From the NCBI GenBank assembly GCA_022605955.1, contig JAKCOZ010000039.1, forward strand, positions 3,658,001 through 3,722,000: a stretch of DNA of 64,000 bases, read 5' to 3'. Under the pieces are notes generated by a model. The model was not told where the DNA came from and searched no databases. It saw only the letters and a program-made list of their open reading frames with translations. Every line of letters starts with the position of its first letter. Positions within the stretch are counted from its first letter, which is position 1. Of this stretch, positions 23,602 to 33,560 are shown in pieces. A program made the translations under genes and the position numbers. Origin of the DNA: Rallus limicola. Its lineage: Eukaryota > Chordata > Aves > Gruiformes > Rallidae.

Positions 23602-23619
23602 CAGTGTGATATCACACTG
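23602..23619. repeat. 18-bp perfect palindrome
   Basis: CAGTGTGAT is followed directly by its reverse complement ATCACACTG with no spacer. It lies just upstream of the LTR that starts near 23690. Confidence 0.9.
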
Positions 23620-23689
23620 ACACAGTGATTCCAGCCAGCCAAAATTTATTAACCCTAGTTCCTTTCTGCCTGTTTTGGCAGGAATGCAT

Positions 23690-24557
23690 CAACATGTGTC
23701 AGATGAAGCTGTCCCACATGTAACCCATGAAACCCAAGTACTGCATCTGGCTGGGATGGGGTTAACTCTCCCTATAGTGGTCCATACTGTGCTGTGCTTT
23801 GCACTTTGGGCCAGGGTGGTGTTGATGACAACCCACATGTCAGCTGCTGCTGAGCAGCATCCATACAGCATCAAGGCTGTCCCTCCAACACCCCCAAGGG
23901 CTGGGGCTGGGCAAGAGCTTGGGAGAAGATACAGCAGGGAGAGCTGACCCCAGCTGACCAAAGGGATATCCCATGCCATATGACGTTCTGCTCAGCAGTA
24001 AAAGCTAAGAGAAAGGACTGTGTCTGGGAGGACATTTGTTTTTAAGGTGTTTGTCTTTCAGTAATTAAGCATTAGGAAAAAGTTCTTGGAATAACTTCAC
24101 CAAAAGGATTATCAGGCATTGGAACAGGCTGCCCAGGGAGGCAGTTGGATCACCATCCCCGGATGTATTTAAAAGACAGGTAAATGAGGTGCTCAGGGAT
24201 ATGGTTTAGTAGAGGACAGGTAGGGTTGGACTAAATGATCTCAAAGGTCTGTTCCAACCTAGTGATTCTGTCTTCTGAAGCAAACGCTATGTGTACTGGG
24301 GCTCTTCTTCCCAGGAAGTGCCTGGACATCACCTGTCAAAGGGAAATAGACTCTTGGTTTCCTTTACTTTGCTTCCACACACACTTTTGCTTTTGGGTTT
24401 TTTGTTTGTTTTTTGGTTTTGCTGAGTTTTTTTTCATTAGAGCACCTATATCTTGACCCCTGAGTTTTTTATATCCTATTATCTCTCCCTCCTCCAGGAG
24501 GAGGAGTGATAGAGTAGCTGGGTGGCCACATAGCAGCCAGCCAGTGTCATCCCACTG
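23690..24557 (+). mobile_element. Avian endogenous retrovirus LTR (second family), interrupted by a CR1
   Basis: The left part reads like a widespread avian ERV LTR: 'gcatctggctgggatggggt', 'cagctgctgctgagcagc', 'cagctgaccaaagggatatc', 'ccatatgacgt', then a 'gctcagcagtaaaagct' promoter-proximal segment. The right part resumes with 'caaacgctatgtg', 'atatcttgacccctgagttt', 'ggaggagtgatagagtagct' and 'cagccagccagtgtcatccc'. The two halves are separated by a CR1 (24058-24270). ERVL-type affiliation is likely from memory, not searched. The 5' boundary is approximate. Confidence 0.75.
24058..24270 (+). mobile_element. CR1 LINE 3' fragment nested in an LTR
   Basis: It starts about 24058 and carries 'aggaaaaagttcttggaa', 'ggcattggaacaggctgccc', 'agggttggactaaatgatct' and 'ttccaacctagtgattctg'. 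TGTCTT occurs on both sides (24052-24057 and 24269-24274), so it may be a short target-site duplication, although CR1 often lacks one. The LTR sequence continues after it. Confidence 0.85.
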
Positions 24558-25650
24558 CTCCAGCTATGGGACATCTGGTCCTACATGAATGAGTGCAGTA
24601 TTTGTCATGTACCCAGGTGAATGACTGGGAGCAGCTCTCGTTCAGCGTGCCAACTTAAAGTTCTTTAAAAATTAGAGCAAATGTATGCGAGAGAGATAAC
24701 TTCCATCCTGTGTTGAGTGGAGCAAGACTGTCTGTATAGGATTGTATCAAAGAGACACCTGACTGTATCACCCAATGGTTTATCCTCTTCACCGCAACCA
24801 CATGAATGGCCTTCTGCAGACCCAAACTTACGTGCATTTGCCCTGACCAAAAATATGAAGAACATAATAGGATCCATCTTGAGCTCAACACAACTGAAGC
24901 TATGTAAATCTAATACTGTTAGTGGCCGTATTTAGCACAGTGGCCTGAAAACCTAATCCAAATGTGTCATTTCGTTATGGGTTGTTTTGGAGTTTTGTTT
25001 TCTTCCTTTTGGCTTTTTATGCTGCAGCTTCTCTAGCCCAGAAGAGAAATCGTTATGTGATTAAGGGACCTGCGTCGGAGGAAGGAGATGAGAAATTTGC
25101 CAGACCTTTCATAGACAGGTGGTGCACAATTAACTGAGTAATTTTAGCACCTTAATGTCTCAGGTCTTTTATTTATTCAGAGAGGATGTATTTTCCCTGC
25201 CTTTCTCAGAGTGGGTTGTGTAGAAAGCAGGGAACACCTGCAATCACCTTTGATGATTTCAGCCGTTATAAAACTCCAAGTATTAATGGACTCTTTAAAC
25301 TTTGGCTCATTGGCATGAATGACTTAGAAAAAACAACATTGGGAAGTGTGTGTTCCAGGCTCTAAGCTTTACTTCAGGTCTATATTTAAAGGCTCTGTTA
25401 AGGTCCTATTTGTCTTATTAGTGATTTTTCTTTTCACTTTGTGGGACTGATGCCATATGCCTGGTACTCCTTTAGCTATTATCCCAGGATGGAGGAATTT
25501 CTGCTCATCTTCACCATAGATACGTTGCTGGGCCCTACTTTTTCTTGAGAACTTGAAATTCTTGGCTGCCTAGCAGGCCTTTGAAATGAGGAGAGCTAAG
25601 TGGAGTGTAGTTTATTCCCTGCTCTTCTTACTTAGCTTTGCCTGTTCACA
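24558..25650. other. Unique non-coding sequence
   Basis: No gene is recognised. The 25060-25340 part has several AT-rich homeodomain-like core sites (TTAATTAA or AATTAA type) and ordered, non-repetitive text. A conserved non-coding element is possible but cannot be judged without alignment. Confidence 0.35.
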
Positions 25651-26512
25651 TTCATAGAATCATAGAATCATAGAACCATAGAATGTGTTAGGTTGAAGGG
25701 ACTTTTAAAAGTTACCTAATCCAAGCCCCCTGCAGTAAGCAGGGACACCTTTAACTAGATCAGATTGCTCAGAGCCTCATCAAGCCTGACCTTGAATATC
25801 ACCAGCAATGGGGACTCCACTACCTGTCTGGGCAACCTGTTCCAGTGATCTACCACCCCCATATTGAAGAGCTTTTTCCTATTATCCAACCTAAACCTCC
25901 CCTGCTCTAGTTTAAAACCATTGCCCCTTGTCCTATTGCTACATGCCCTCATGAACAGTTCTTCCCCAGGACTTCTTCCTCCAACACCTTTCAGGTATTG
26001 GAAGGCTGCTATAAGGTCCCCCCGAAGCCTTCTCCAAGCTGAACAAGCCCAACTCTCTCATCTATAGGAGAGGTGCTCCACCCTTTTGATCATTGTGGCC
26101 CTCTTCTGCACACACTCCAACAGGTCCATGTCCTAAGGACTCCAAAGCTGGACATAGTATTCCAGGTGAGGTCTCACCAGAGCAGAGTGGCTAGCAGAGT
26201 CTCTCAATCTGCTGGCCACACTCCTTTTGACACAGTCCCAGATGCAGTTGGCCTTCTGGGCTGCAGATGCACATTGGTGGTTCGTGTCCAGCTTTTCACC
26301 CACAAGTACTCCTGAGACCTTTTCCTCAGGGCTGCTTTCAAGCACATCATCTTCTAACCTGTATGAATAACGGGAGTTGTCCCTACCCAGGTTCAGGACC
26401 CTGCACTTGGCTTTGTTGAACCTCATGAGGTTCACCTGGACCCACTTCTCCAGCCTGTTCAGGTCCCTCTTGATGGCATCCTGTCTCTCTGGCACATTAA
26501 GCTCACCACATT
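25651..26512 (-). mobile_element. CR1 LINE, 5'-truncated, head-to-head with the next copy
   Basis: The 3' tail at the left edge has three to four 'catagaat' units. The minus-strand 3' block follows ('aaccatagaatgtgttaggt', 'cccctgcagtaagcagggac', 'cttgaatatcaccagcaatg') and then ORF2 C-terminal coding to about 26500. The 3' block closely resembles the copy at 48556-48850 (same 'gcagtaagcagggacacctt'), so both belong to one subfamily. Confidence 0.92.
25755..26495 (-). pseudogene. CR1 ORF2 C-terminal remnant
   Basis: The minus-strand frame at 26495-26133 reads 'DLNRLEKWVQVNLMRFNKAK', then 'CRVLNLG', and continues to '[16 protein letters not shown]'. A second piece at 25755-25952 holds '[19 protein letters not shown]' and '[16 protein letters not shown]', the C-terminal end. 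It is disrupted between the pieces and lacks the RT catalytic core. Confidence 0.82.
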
Positions 26513-26573
26513 CTCACAGTGGAACTGCTGATGGTTACTGAGTTTTTTCTAGCACTGTGGTCCTCACAAACCA

Positions 26574-27932
26574 TTGGGGGAGCTGGCATATGTTCTTGCT
26601 AAACCTCTTTCCATCATCTACCAGCAGTCCTGGAAGACTGGGGAAGTTCCATTTGACTGGAGGCTGGCAGATGTTACACCCATATACAAGAAGGGTTGCA
26701 GGGAGGATCCAGGAAACTACAGGCCTGTCAATCTAACCTCAGTTCCAGGAAAGATCATGGAATGAGTCATCTTGAGTGCTATCACACATCACACGCATGA
26801 CAACCGGCTGATCAGGCCCACTCATGGGTTTATGAAAGACTGGTCCTGCCAAACTAACCTCATTGGACCCATTTAGTGGATGAGGGAAAGGCTGTGGATG
26901 TAGTGTACTTGGACTTCAGCAGAGCCTTTAACACCATTTCTCACAGCATTCTGCTTGGGAAACTAGCTACCACTGGCCTGGACAGGCACAATCTCTGCTG
27001 GGAAAAAAACTGGTTGGATGACCAGGATCAAAGAATTGTGGTAAATGGAGCTAGATCCAACTGGAGGCGTCACGAGTGGTGTTCCCCAGGGTTCAGTCCT
27101 GGGTCCAGTTCTGTTCAATGTCTTTATCAGTGATCTGGATGAAGGGGTTGAATGTTCCTTCAATAACTTTGTAGACAACACTAAGCTGGGAGGAAGTGTT
27201 GGTCTGCCTGAGGGTAGGGAGGTTCTTCAGAGGGATCTGAACAGGCTGGATCCATGGACTGAGACCAACAGGATGAGGTTCAACAAGGCCAAGTGCAGAG
27301 TCCTGCACATGGGACATAACCCCATGCAGCACTATATACTTGGGGAAGAGTGGCTAGAAAGCTGCCTGGCAGAGAAGGACCTGGGGTGTTGGTTCACTGC
27401 CAACTGCATATGAGCCAGCAGTGTGCCCAGGTGTCCAAGAAGGCCAATGGAATCTTGGCTTGTATCAGAAACAGCATGACCAGCAGGTCCAGGGAAGTGA
27501 TTGTGCCCCTGTACTCAGCATTGGTGAGGCCGCACCTTGAGTACTTTGTGCACATCTGGGCCCCTCACTACAAGAAAAACATTGAGGTCCTGGAGCATGT
27601 CCAGAGAAGGGCAACCAGTCTGGAGATGGGGCTGGAGAGCAAACCTTACAAAAAGTGACTGAGGGAACTGGGGTTGTTTAGCCTGGAGAAGAGGAGGCTG
27701 AGGCTCTATCACTGCCTACAATTACCTGAAAGTAGGATATAAAGAGATGTGTGTTGGTCTCTTTGCCCAAGTGACAGGTGATAGGACAAGGGGGAATGGG
27801 CTCAAGCTGCGTCAGGGTAGGTTCAGATTAGACATTAGGGAAATGTTTTTAACTGAAATGGTTATTGGGCATTGGAACAGGCTGCCCAGGGAGGTGGTTG
27901 AGTCACCATCCCTGGATATATTTAAAAGATGA
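26574..27932 (+). pseudogene. CR1 ORF2 reverse transcriptase pseudogene
   Basis: Pieces in order and in several frames: '[20 protein letters not shown]' (26574-26765); 'DEGKAVDVVYLDFSRAFNTI' (26876-27133); '[20 protein letters not shown]' and '[13 protein letters not shown]' (27045-27413); '[20 protein letters not shown]' (27350-27658); '[11 protein letters not shown]'-like text near 27860-27900. The catalytic block reads FVDN at 27168-27179 where the family has FADD, so one catalytic aspartate is replaced. Several frameshifts and stops mark it as dead. Confidence 0.87.
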
Positions 27933-28034
27933 GTAGACAAGGTGCTCACAGATCTGGTTTAGTAGAGGACAGGTGCAGTTGGAGTTGATGACCTCAAAGG
28001 TCTTTTCCAACCCAGTGATTCTGTGATTCTGTGA
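26574..28034 (+). mobile_element. CR1 LINE, long 5'-truncated copy (about 1.5 kb)
   Basis: It runs from the RT N-terminal region (about 26574) to the ATTCTGTG-type tail at about 28012-28034. It is separated by about 60 bases from the 5' edge of the minus-strand copy, making a head-to-head pair with outward tails. Both copies have their own complete 3' tails, so they are two independent insertions and not a twin-priming inversion. Its 3' block resembles the 3139-3960 copy ('tttagtagaggacaggt'). Confidence 0.93.
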
Positions 28035-31000
28035 AACACTGAATGATTCTAGCTGATTCCCTGAGTGTCTGAAACGATGAACCTCACTTCCAAACTGTTA
28101 GGTGCTTCCCCAACTCCCTACACTTTTTGTGATTCACAGCTGCTCATGGAGAGTAAATCTTTAAATACAACAGTACTTTGGAGAGAAGGTTTCAAATCCT
28201 CTCCTGCAAAACATAACTGGCCTTGATATCTTCAAAAGGCATCAGAAACACCGAGGAAATTCAACTCTGATCTCAGTCCTCACAACTCAGACTTGCTGTG
28301 GTGTGGTAAGTCATTTGAATGTGTACAGCCCTGGAGTAACTAAGCGGGCGTTAGAGTGTCTGTGGCTCCTGGGCACCTGTTGGTTTCAGTGTCAGAACCA
28401 GAAAAGGTTTATTAAAAGACATGATGTAGTCCATTTATTAAGGTCAAGAGTTTTCAGCCATGCAGTTTTATTTGCCTGTGGGTGATAGGTCATACTGGAC
28501 AGTTCCTTATTCAGCCTCGGTATTCTAATGCTGTAGATTACAACCTTACCTTGTTTGTTTCACAGCCTTCCTCCCAGCTCACCCTCCTGCACCAGAATAC
28601 AGTTGCCTTATTTTTAGATAATTAACCTTTTCTTTTGCCAGCAGTAGATGAAGTACAGGGCTTCATAATTGGTGTGCTGTTGTCTCTGACTTCACTACAC
28701 CCCCAAGGGGCCTTTCAATCATTGATAGGGCTGGAGTCTTGGTCTGAATCCATGACACAGAGCTGCCTTGTTATTTACCCTGACTAGGAATGCAGCAGAA
28801 ATCAATGAAATGAATGATTACTGTTACCCAAAACTGACTGAAATTCAGACGCTGAATGATGGGGCCAAATGAATTTTTAAAAAGACAGAGGTGCACAGTG
28901 GCTGCATAATGCCAAGTTACACTTGAGGGCACAGTTCTGATAGGAGATAAACATCTGACTGTAACTGGATTTTCAGTGCCTAGTTAGCAGGAAAATGTGA
29001 GAAATTTTATTGACTAAAAAATTTCTCAGGAGGGATGTTGGTCAAAGCAGTACCTAAATATTGAAATAACAGGCAGTGTCCAAGTCTTCATATAAAGCCA
29101 AGAAGATAAGCCATATCCTAGGGAGGTCCTGTTCTGCAAACCTAATTTCAACAACCAGGCCTTAGGAATCTATTTAAAATACTGCCCACGTGGCTACTGG
29201 CTGAATACAACTTTTATCCTGGAGCACAGGGGCTTTTAATCTTCAGATAATTGAAAGGTTGGGTTTTTATGAGAGCTGTAAGTAGGATGCGATTCATGAA
29301 AGTACATCATCACTACTTAACACTTGTGAACACTTGGAAAGTCAGCATGACCTGGGATTGTGTCTGATTTTTCTAGAAAATGGGGATCTGTACTGTAACC
29401 ATCTCACAGCCTGGCATTGCAAGTGTATGTGAATGACATACAGCTACATGCAGCTACCGTAAGGCTTGCTGCTGATTGTGTTTCCTTAATTTGAATCAAG
29501 TTGTGCTTTGCTTGGAAGTAAACAAACAAACAGTAAGGGGGGAGGATAGGGGAAGTCCTTTCCTTTCTGCAGCCACAGACAGGGGATTTCACAGGTACTC
29601 AAGTACACAGGTTCCTTTTTCTACCTATCATCTTTCCCAATCCCCAGACAGACACATCCCTTCACAACAGTGATCAGGACCACCTTCACAACAGGCTCAG
29701 TTTCCTGGAAAACCAAGGTATATCAGAGCAGTTGCTGATGCCTGAGGGGCTTGAGTGCTGTTTTTGTGTTGCTGTTGCTGGTGGCCATTCCCTAGTGCAG
29801 TGAAGGGAAGATGGCCGACCCCATAACACAGCTGATCCCTTGCACCTCAGCTGTAAATTCAAATGCCCTTTTCTCTCGCTCTTTGCAACCATTTGTGACC
29901 CAGCAAAGGTGCCAGATGGGAAAACTAGCAGCTATGTTATCTGCTCTCCCTCGCCTGCGAGTCTCACCATCTTCATCCTCCAGCCCCGTCTTGGCGGCAA
30001 CATGGGGTGACAGGGAAAGTGCAAATGGGAAGGGGGGAGGCCTTCACCTCAGCCTTGGTCTGCACAGCCCCATCTGGACTTTTATTGAGACATCCAGAAG
30101 CACGCCTGCCTACACCGAGTAATTGCATTTTGTTGTGGCTATTATAAAATACATTGGAAACATGTGTGGGCAGAAGGGTACATTAAACTCTTGCATCTCG
30201 GTGTGCATTTTTTGGCTCTGTTTTGTTTTGATTTAACAGGCCAAAGGAGACATTTCAGTGAGGAGTTGTGGCTCTCTCATAGTTTTCTGTTTTCTTCAAT
30301 GGGCTGCAGGCATGTGTATTGGGGAAGGATCAAACTCAGGGCAGCTATGGGTTTAAAAGGAGGTGTTTGGTCTGGGTAAGTCACCCCAAATGGCAACCCA
30401 GGATAGAAAGCTCTCCCCCTAGGACATTTTCCAGTGTGAAATGATGGTTCATCTCTAAGAAAACATTTTGTGTCAGGGCAATACCTGATGAGAAACAGCA
30501 ACCTTTCTCAGCAGTGTTTTGTAGATATTGTATCTGTCAGGGTCATGTTCCCATTTCTACTCATGGGACGAGCTTGCTGCATTGCCCAGGGCTCCTGAGT
30601 ATCTATCTGAGTGGGTTATCTCTCTGTTACTGGCAGTGGCACTTCGGGCCTGAGTCTGTATAAAGCACCTAGGAGCTACCTGAGTTTTTGTAGGATCAGT
30701 CCCTGGGTTTATGGACAGGTCCCGTTTCTCCTTTGTTGGGTTCCTCTTTGTGCAGCCCTGCAATCAGGAGCTGATCAAGGAAAGCAGTGCGATATGTCAG
30801 GTTTCACTAACACCCCAGTTCCTGATAAAGGATGAGAATCGAGCAGCCCAGTTCTCACAGTTTTCAGCTTTCAACAGCCTTTGTGCACAAAGCAGTGTTT
30901 AAAATGTTGCTACCATTTTCCCCTGCAAATAAGAGAAGTCTGTGCCTCCAGCAGAGGGTATAAAGTATTTTGTTTATTCAGGGAAAGATAGCAATCACGA

Positions 31001-33149
31001 ATGTTAGGCTAGGATTAAAAGCCATGGACTTTATTAGAGAAATTGACTTCAGTGTAAGAGGAAAGAAGGGGAGGGGTGGAAGGGGTGAGAGAAACGAGAA
31101 GGAAATTTCAAACAAAAATGTTCCAAGACCCCTTATTCATGAGTTTAGCTTTTGCCTGTTGAGCTTAAACAACTTTCCATTAACATTCCTTATTGAGCAC
31201 TGTAAATGGAAAAAGCAAATAAACATTAGTCCGTGGCCTGATGTGTTGTCAGTGATGCAGTTCATGATTTTTTTCCTCTGTCAGTGAAAGAGAAGGTGCC
31301 AGCAGCACTCCTAGTTTGTCAGATACTGCATTTCTGTGCAGAGCAGACAAGAGGAAAAGTTTTGTTTTACCTTCACATTGCCTCGACTGGAGACTGGTGT
31401 GGGGGCTTATAAAATGCACCCTAAAGCAAATAAATGGTTGTCAAAGGCAAGGCTTCTGCCATCACATCCTACACTCCCTGTCCTGAGCTGGTCAAGCTCT
31501 GTTTTACAAAGAGTTTTCTGGAATCCACAATTCTCATATGAAGACCCTGTAATGAACAATTTTATTGTCCTACTTGTATTTATGCTAGGATACTCCACAG
31601 TAGGTCCTTTTTCTCTGTCTTTCTTTTTTGCCCTCTCCTCCTCACTGGCTTGAAATACATGGACATCAGTTATATTCACTTTCAAGAGTTCACACTGAAC
31701 TACCTAAACTTATCCAAGTCCCTTCTTACAAAAGAATGTCTCATCACCACACCCAGCTCCCCAGCAAGACTCTGTAGACTCATTTCACTAAGTGCTTTAC
31801 CCACTGTTCTCATAAATACTTGTACTCTTCATTTCTTGGCTGGGTACTGGTCCTACCACTGACATTGCTTTTTCCATTGCTGTATCTTCCTTTGCCTTGC
31901 TTTCCTCTTGCAATCTGCTCAAAATTATGTGTAGGAAATATATTTACAGTGTTTCCCTTTCATCTCTTGGTTTACATTTCTTCTTATCAGAAAAAACAGA
32001 GTAAAAGAAATTTTCTTATGCTGAAAAGATCACTTTTAGGAACATCTCAGACCTATTCAAGTCCATGTTGTTTTAAACTATCTGTTCTTCAGAAATCCCT
32101 CAGTTTTCTTTTCCCTCTGTCTGCAGAGAGACTGTTTCTATCCAGTGGAGAATGACACCACCTTCTGAATCCAGGCGTCTTAATGAGAGGTAGGAGTCTT
32201 CACCAGAATCTTGACATAAAAGTGTAGGCATATGAATGTAGGTGTCTTCATGAGCACAAGGTGAGAAAGCTCCCTATATATTTAATGGAAAGAGAGAGCT
32301 TGATTCAGTTGCGTACATTAGGTGTCTGGTACTGTTTATGTTGCCAGAGGTCATCCAAGACACCTGCACTTATCTTCCAGATATGACACAGGACCTACAA
32401 GAAAGCCAGACCTTTCTGGTAAAGAATCTCAAATGTAGGTGCCATCTTCAAGGACATCTCAGTAACCTTGGATGGGATGCCTACACTTCAGTAACAGAAT
32501 CAGAGCAAAAAAGCACAGACCTTTTTCAGGTCACCTACACCTGTCCTCCAAATAGCCCTGCAAACTCCACTGACTCAATTAATGAGCAACAGGAGCTGTT
32601 GTATTGGTGATGGTAGGAGCTCTGTCACCCAGTTCCATGCCTGCTGAAGGTACCTAAATAACCTGCACCTGGGGCTAGATGTCAGTGTATGGCTTAGCTT
32701 AGGATGGAGGTCTTTGAGGGGGTGGTTCAGAGCATTCATTAACTGGGTAAGGAATCCTTGCTGTTGAAATCAGATGCTTCCAGTGAGATGGTATTTCTAT
32801 GGAGGAGTGAACGAGGAGGGGAGGAAGACAGAGAAGAAAGCAGGAATGGAGTGGTTGTACAGGATCTCCTGTTATAAAACAGCTGGTCATGGCAAATATT
32901 TGTGCGGTGATGGATTATGAGTCAGATACATTTCAATTAAAAGGTAGTCTATGACAAAGGTAGGCTGGAAAGTAAGGTTTTTTGGTTGGGTGTTTTGGTT
33001 TCTTTTAAGAGGAAACTTTGATGGATTGAAAGAACTAATTAACAAAGACAGCTGATGTGAAGATTTGAATGCGTGTGAGTTTCAACCAACTACAGTAAAT
33101 ATTTTAAATGTCCACCCCAAGAAAGAAGAGAGCAAAACAAGTAAAAAAG
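28035..33149. other. Unique non-coding sequence
   Basis: No gene or repeat is confidently recognised over about 5 kb. Short open frames, such as 103 codons at 29811-30122 and 105 codons at 30970-31287 and 31336-31653, have no visible domain. The latter are AT-rich and low-complexity in places. A weak degenerate direct repeat lies at 32167-32268 (findings). Confidence 0.4.
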
Positions 33150-33560
33150 GATTGTGAACATAACTGGACCAATAACCCAGAGGTAAAGAATCCTAGGAAC
33201 AAATAGAAAACAGAGAAAGAAAAATGGTACAATGGAAGTAAGGGAACTCTTAGCTGTGTTTTAGAAATGTGAAAAAGGTGATGCGGGAAACCATAAACTT
33301 ATTAATCTGATCTCAACTGACCACAGGTCCTTAGAATGAAATAAAAGAATTTGAATAACATGTAAATGAGGGAAATGCATTGTACCAGACTAAATTAACT
33401 ATTCCTTGGTAGGATAATTCAGTTTCTGAGACAAAGGAAATTTAAGAGGGGGCTACATGGGCAATCCTTAGGTGACCTGGAGAATGGGATTAGCTGAATA
33501 AATGTTCCAGAGAACTGGCTAAAAATAAAACGTTAATGGGACTAGCATTAAAAGTATAAG
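33150..33560 (+). mobile_element. Ancient CR1-like LINE, RT N-terminal remnant
   Basis: At 33271-33315 the plus strand encodes 'EKGDAGNHKLINLIS', which lines up with the CR1 RT motif KKGDPGNYRLISLTS. About 75 bases downstream a frame reads like 'NLISFLDRVTDFLDKG' with substitutions and one stop ('LFLGRIIQFLRQRK'). Surrounding text resembles old amniote CR1. It is very decayed, and its limits are approximate. Confidence 0.5.

Larger units (their letters stand above)
20002..23689. other. Unique non-coding sequence
   Basis: No gene is recognised. It includes a T/G-rich TTTGGG stretch (20041-20080), a C14 run (21649-21662) and an 18-bp perfect palindrome (23602-23619). Frames of 115-130 codons at 20467-21593 overlap on opposite strands and carry no domain. 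Confidence 0.4.

Noticed and set aside
29325..29415. Possible MIR tail (gaaaatggggatctg)
   Set aside because: Too short and degenerate to support. The core is not visible.
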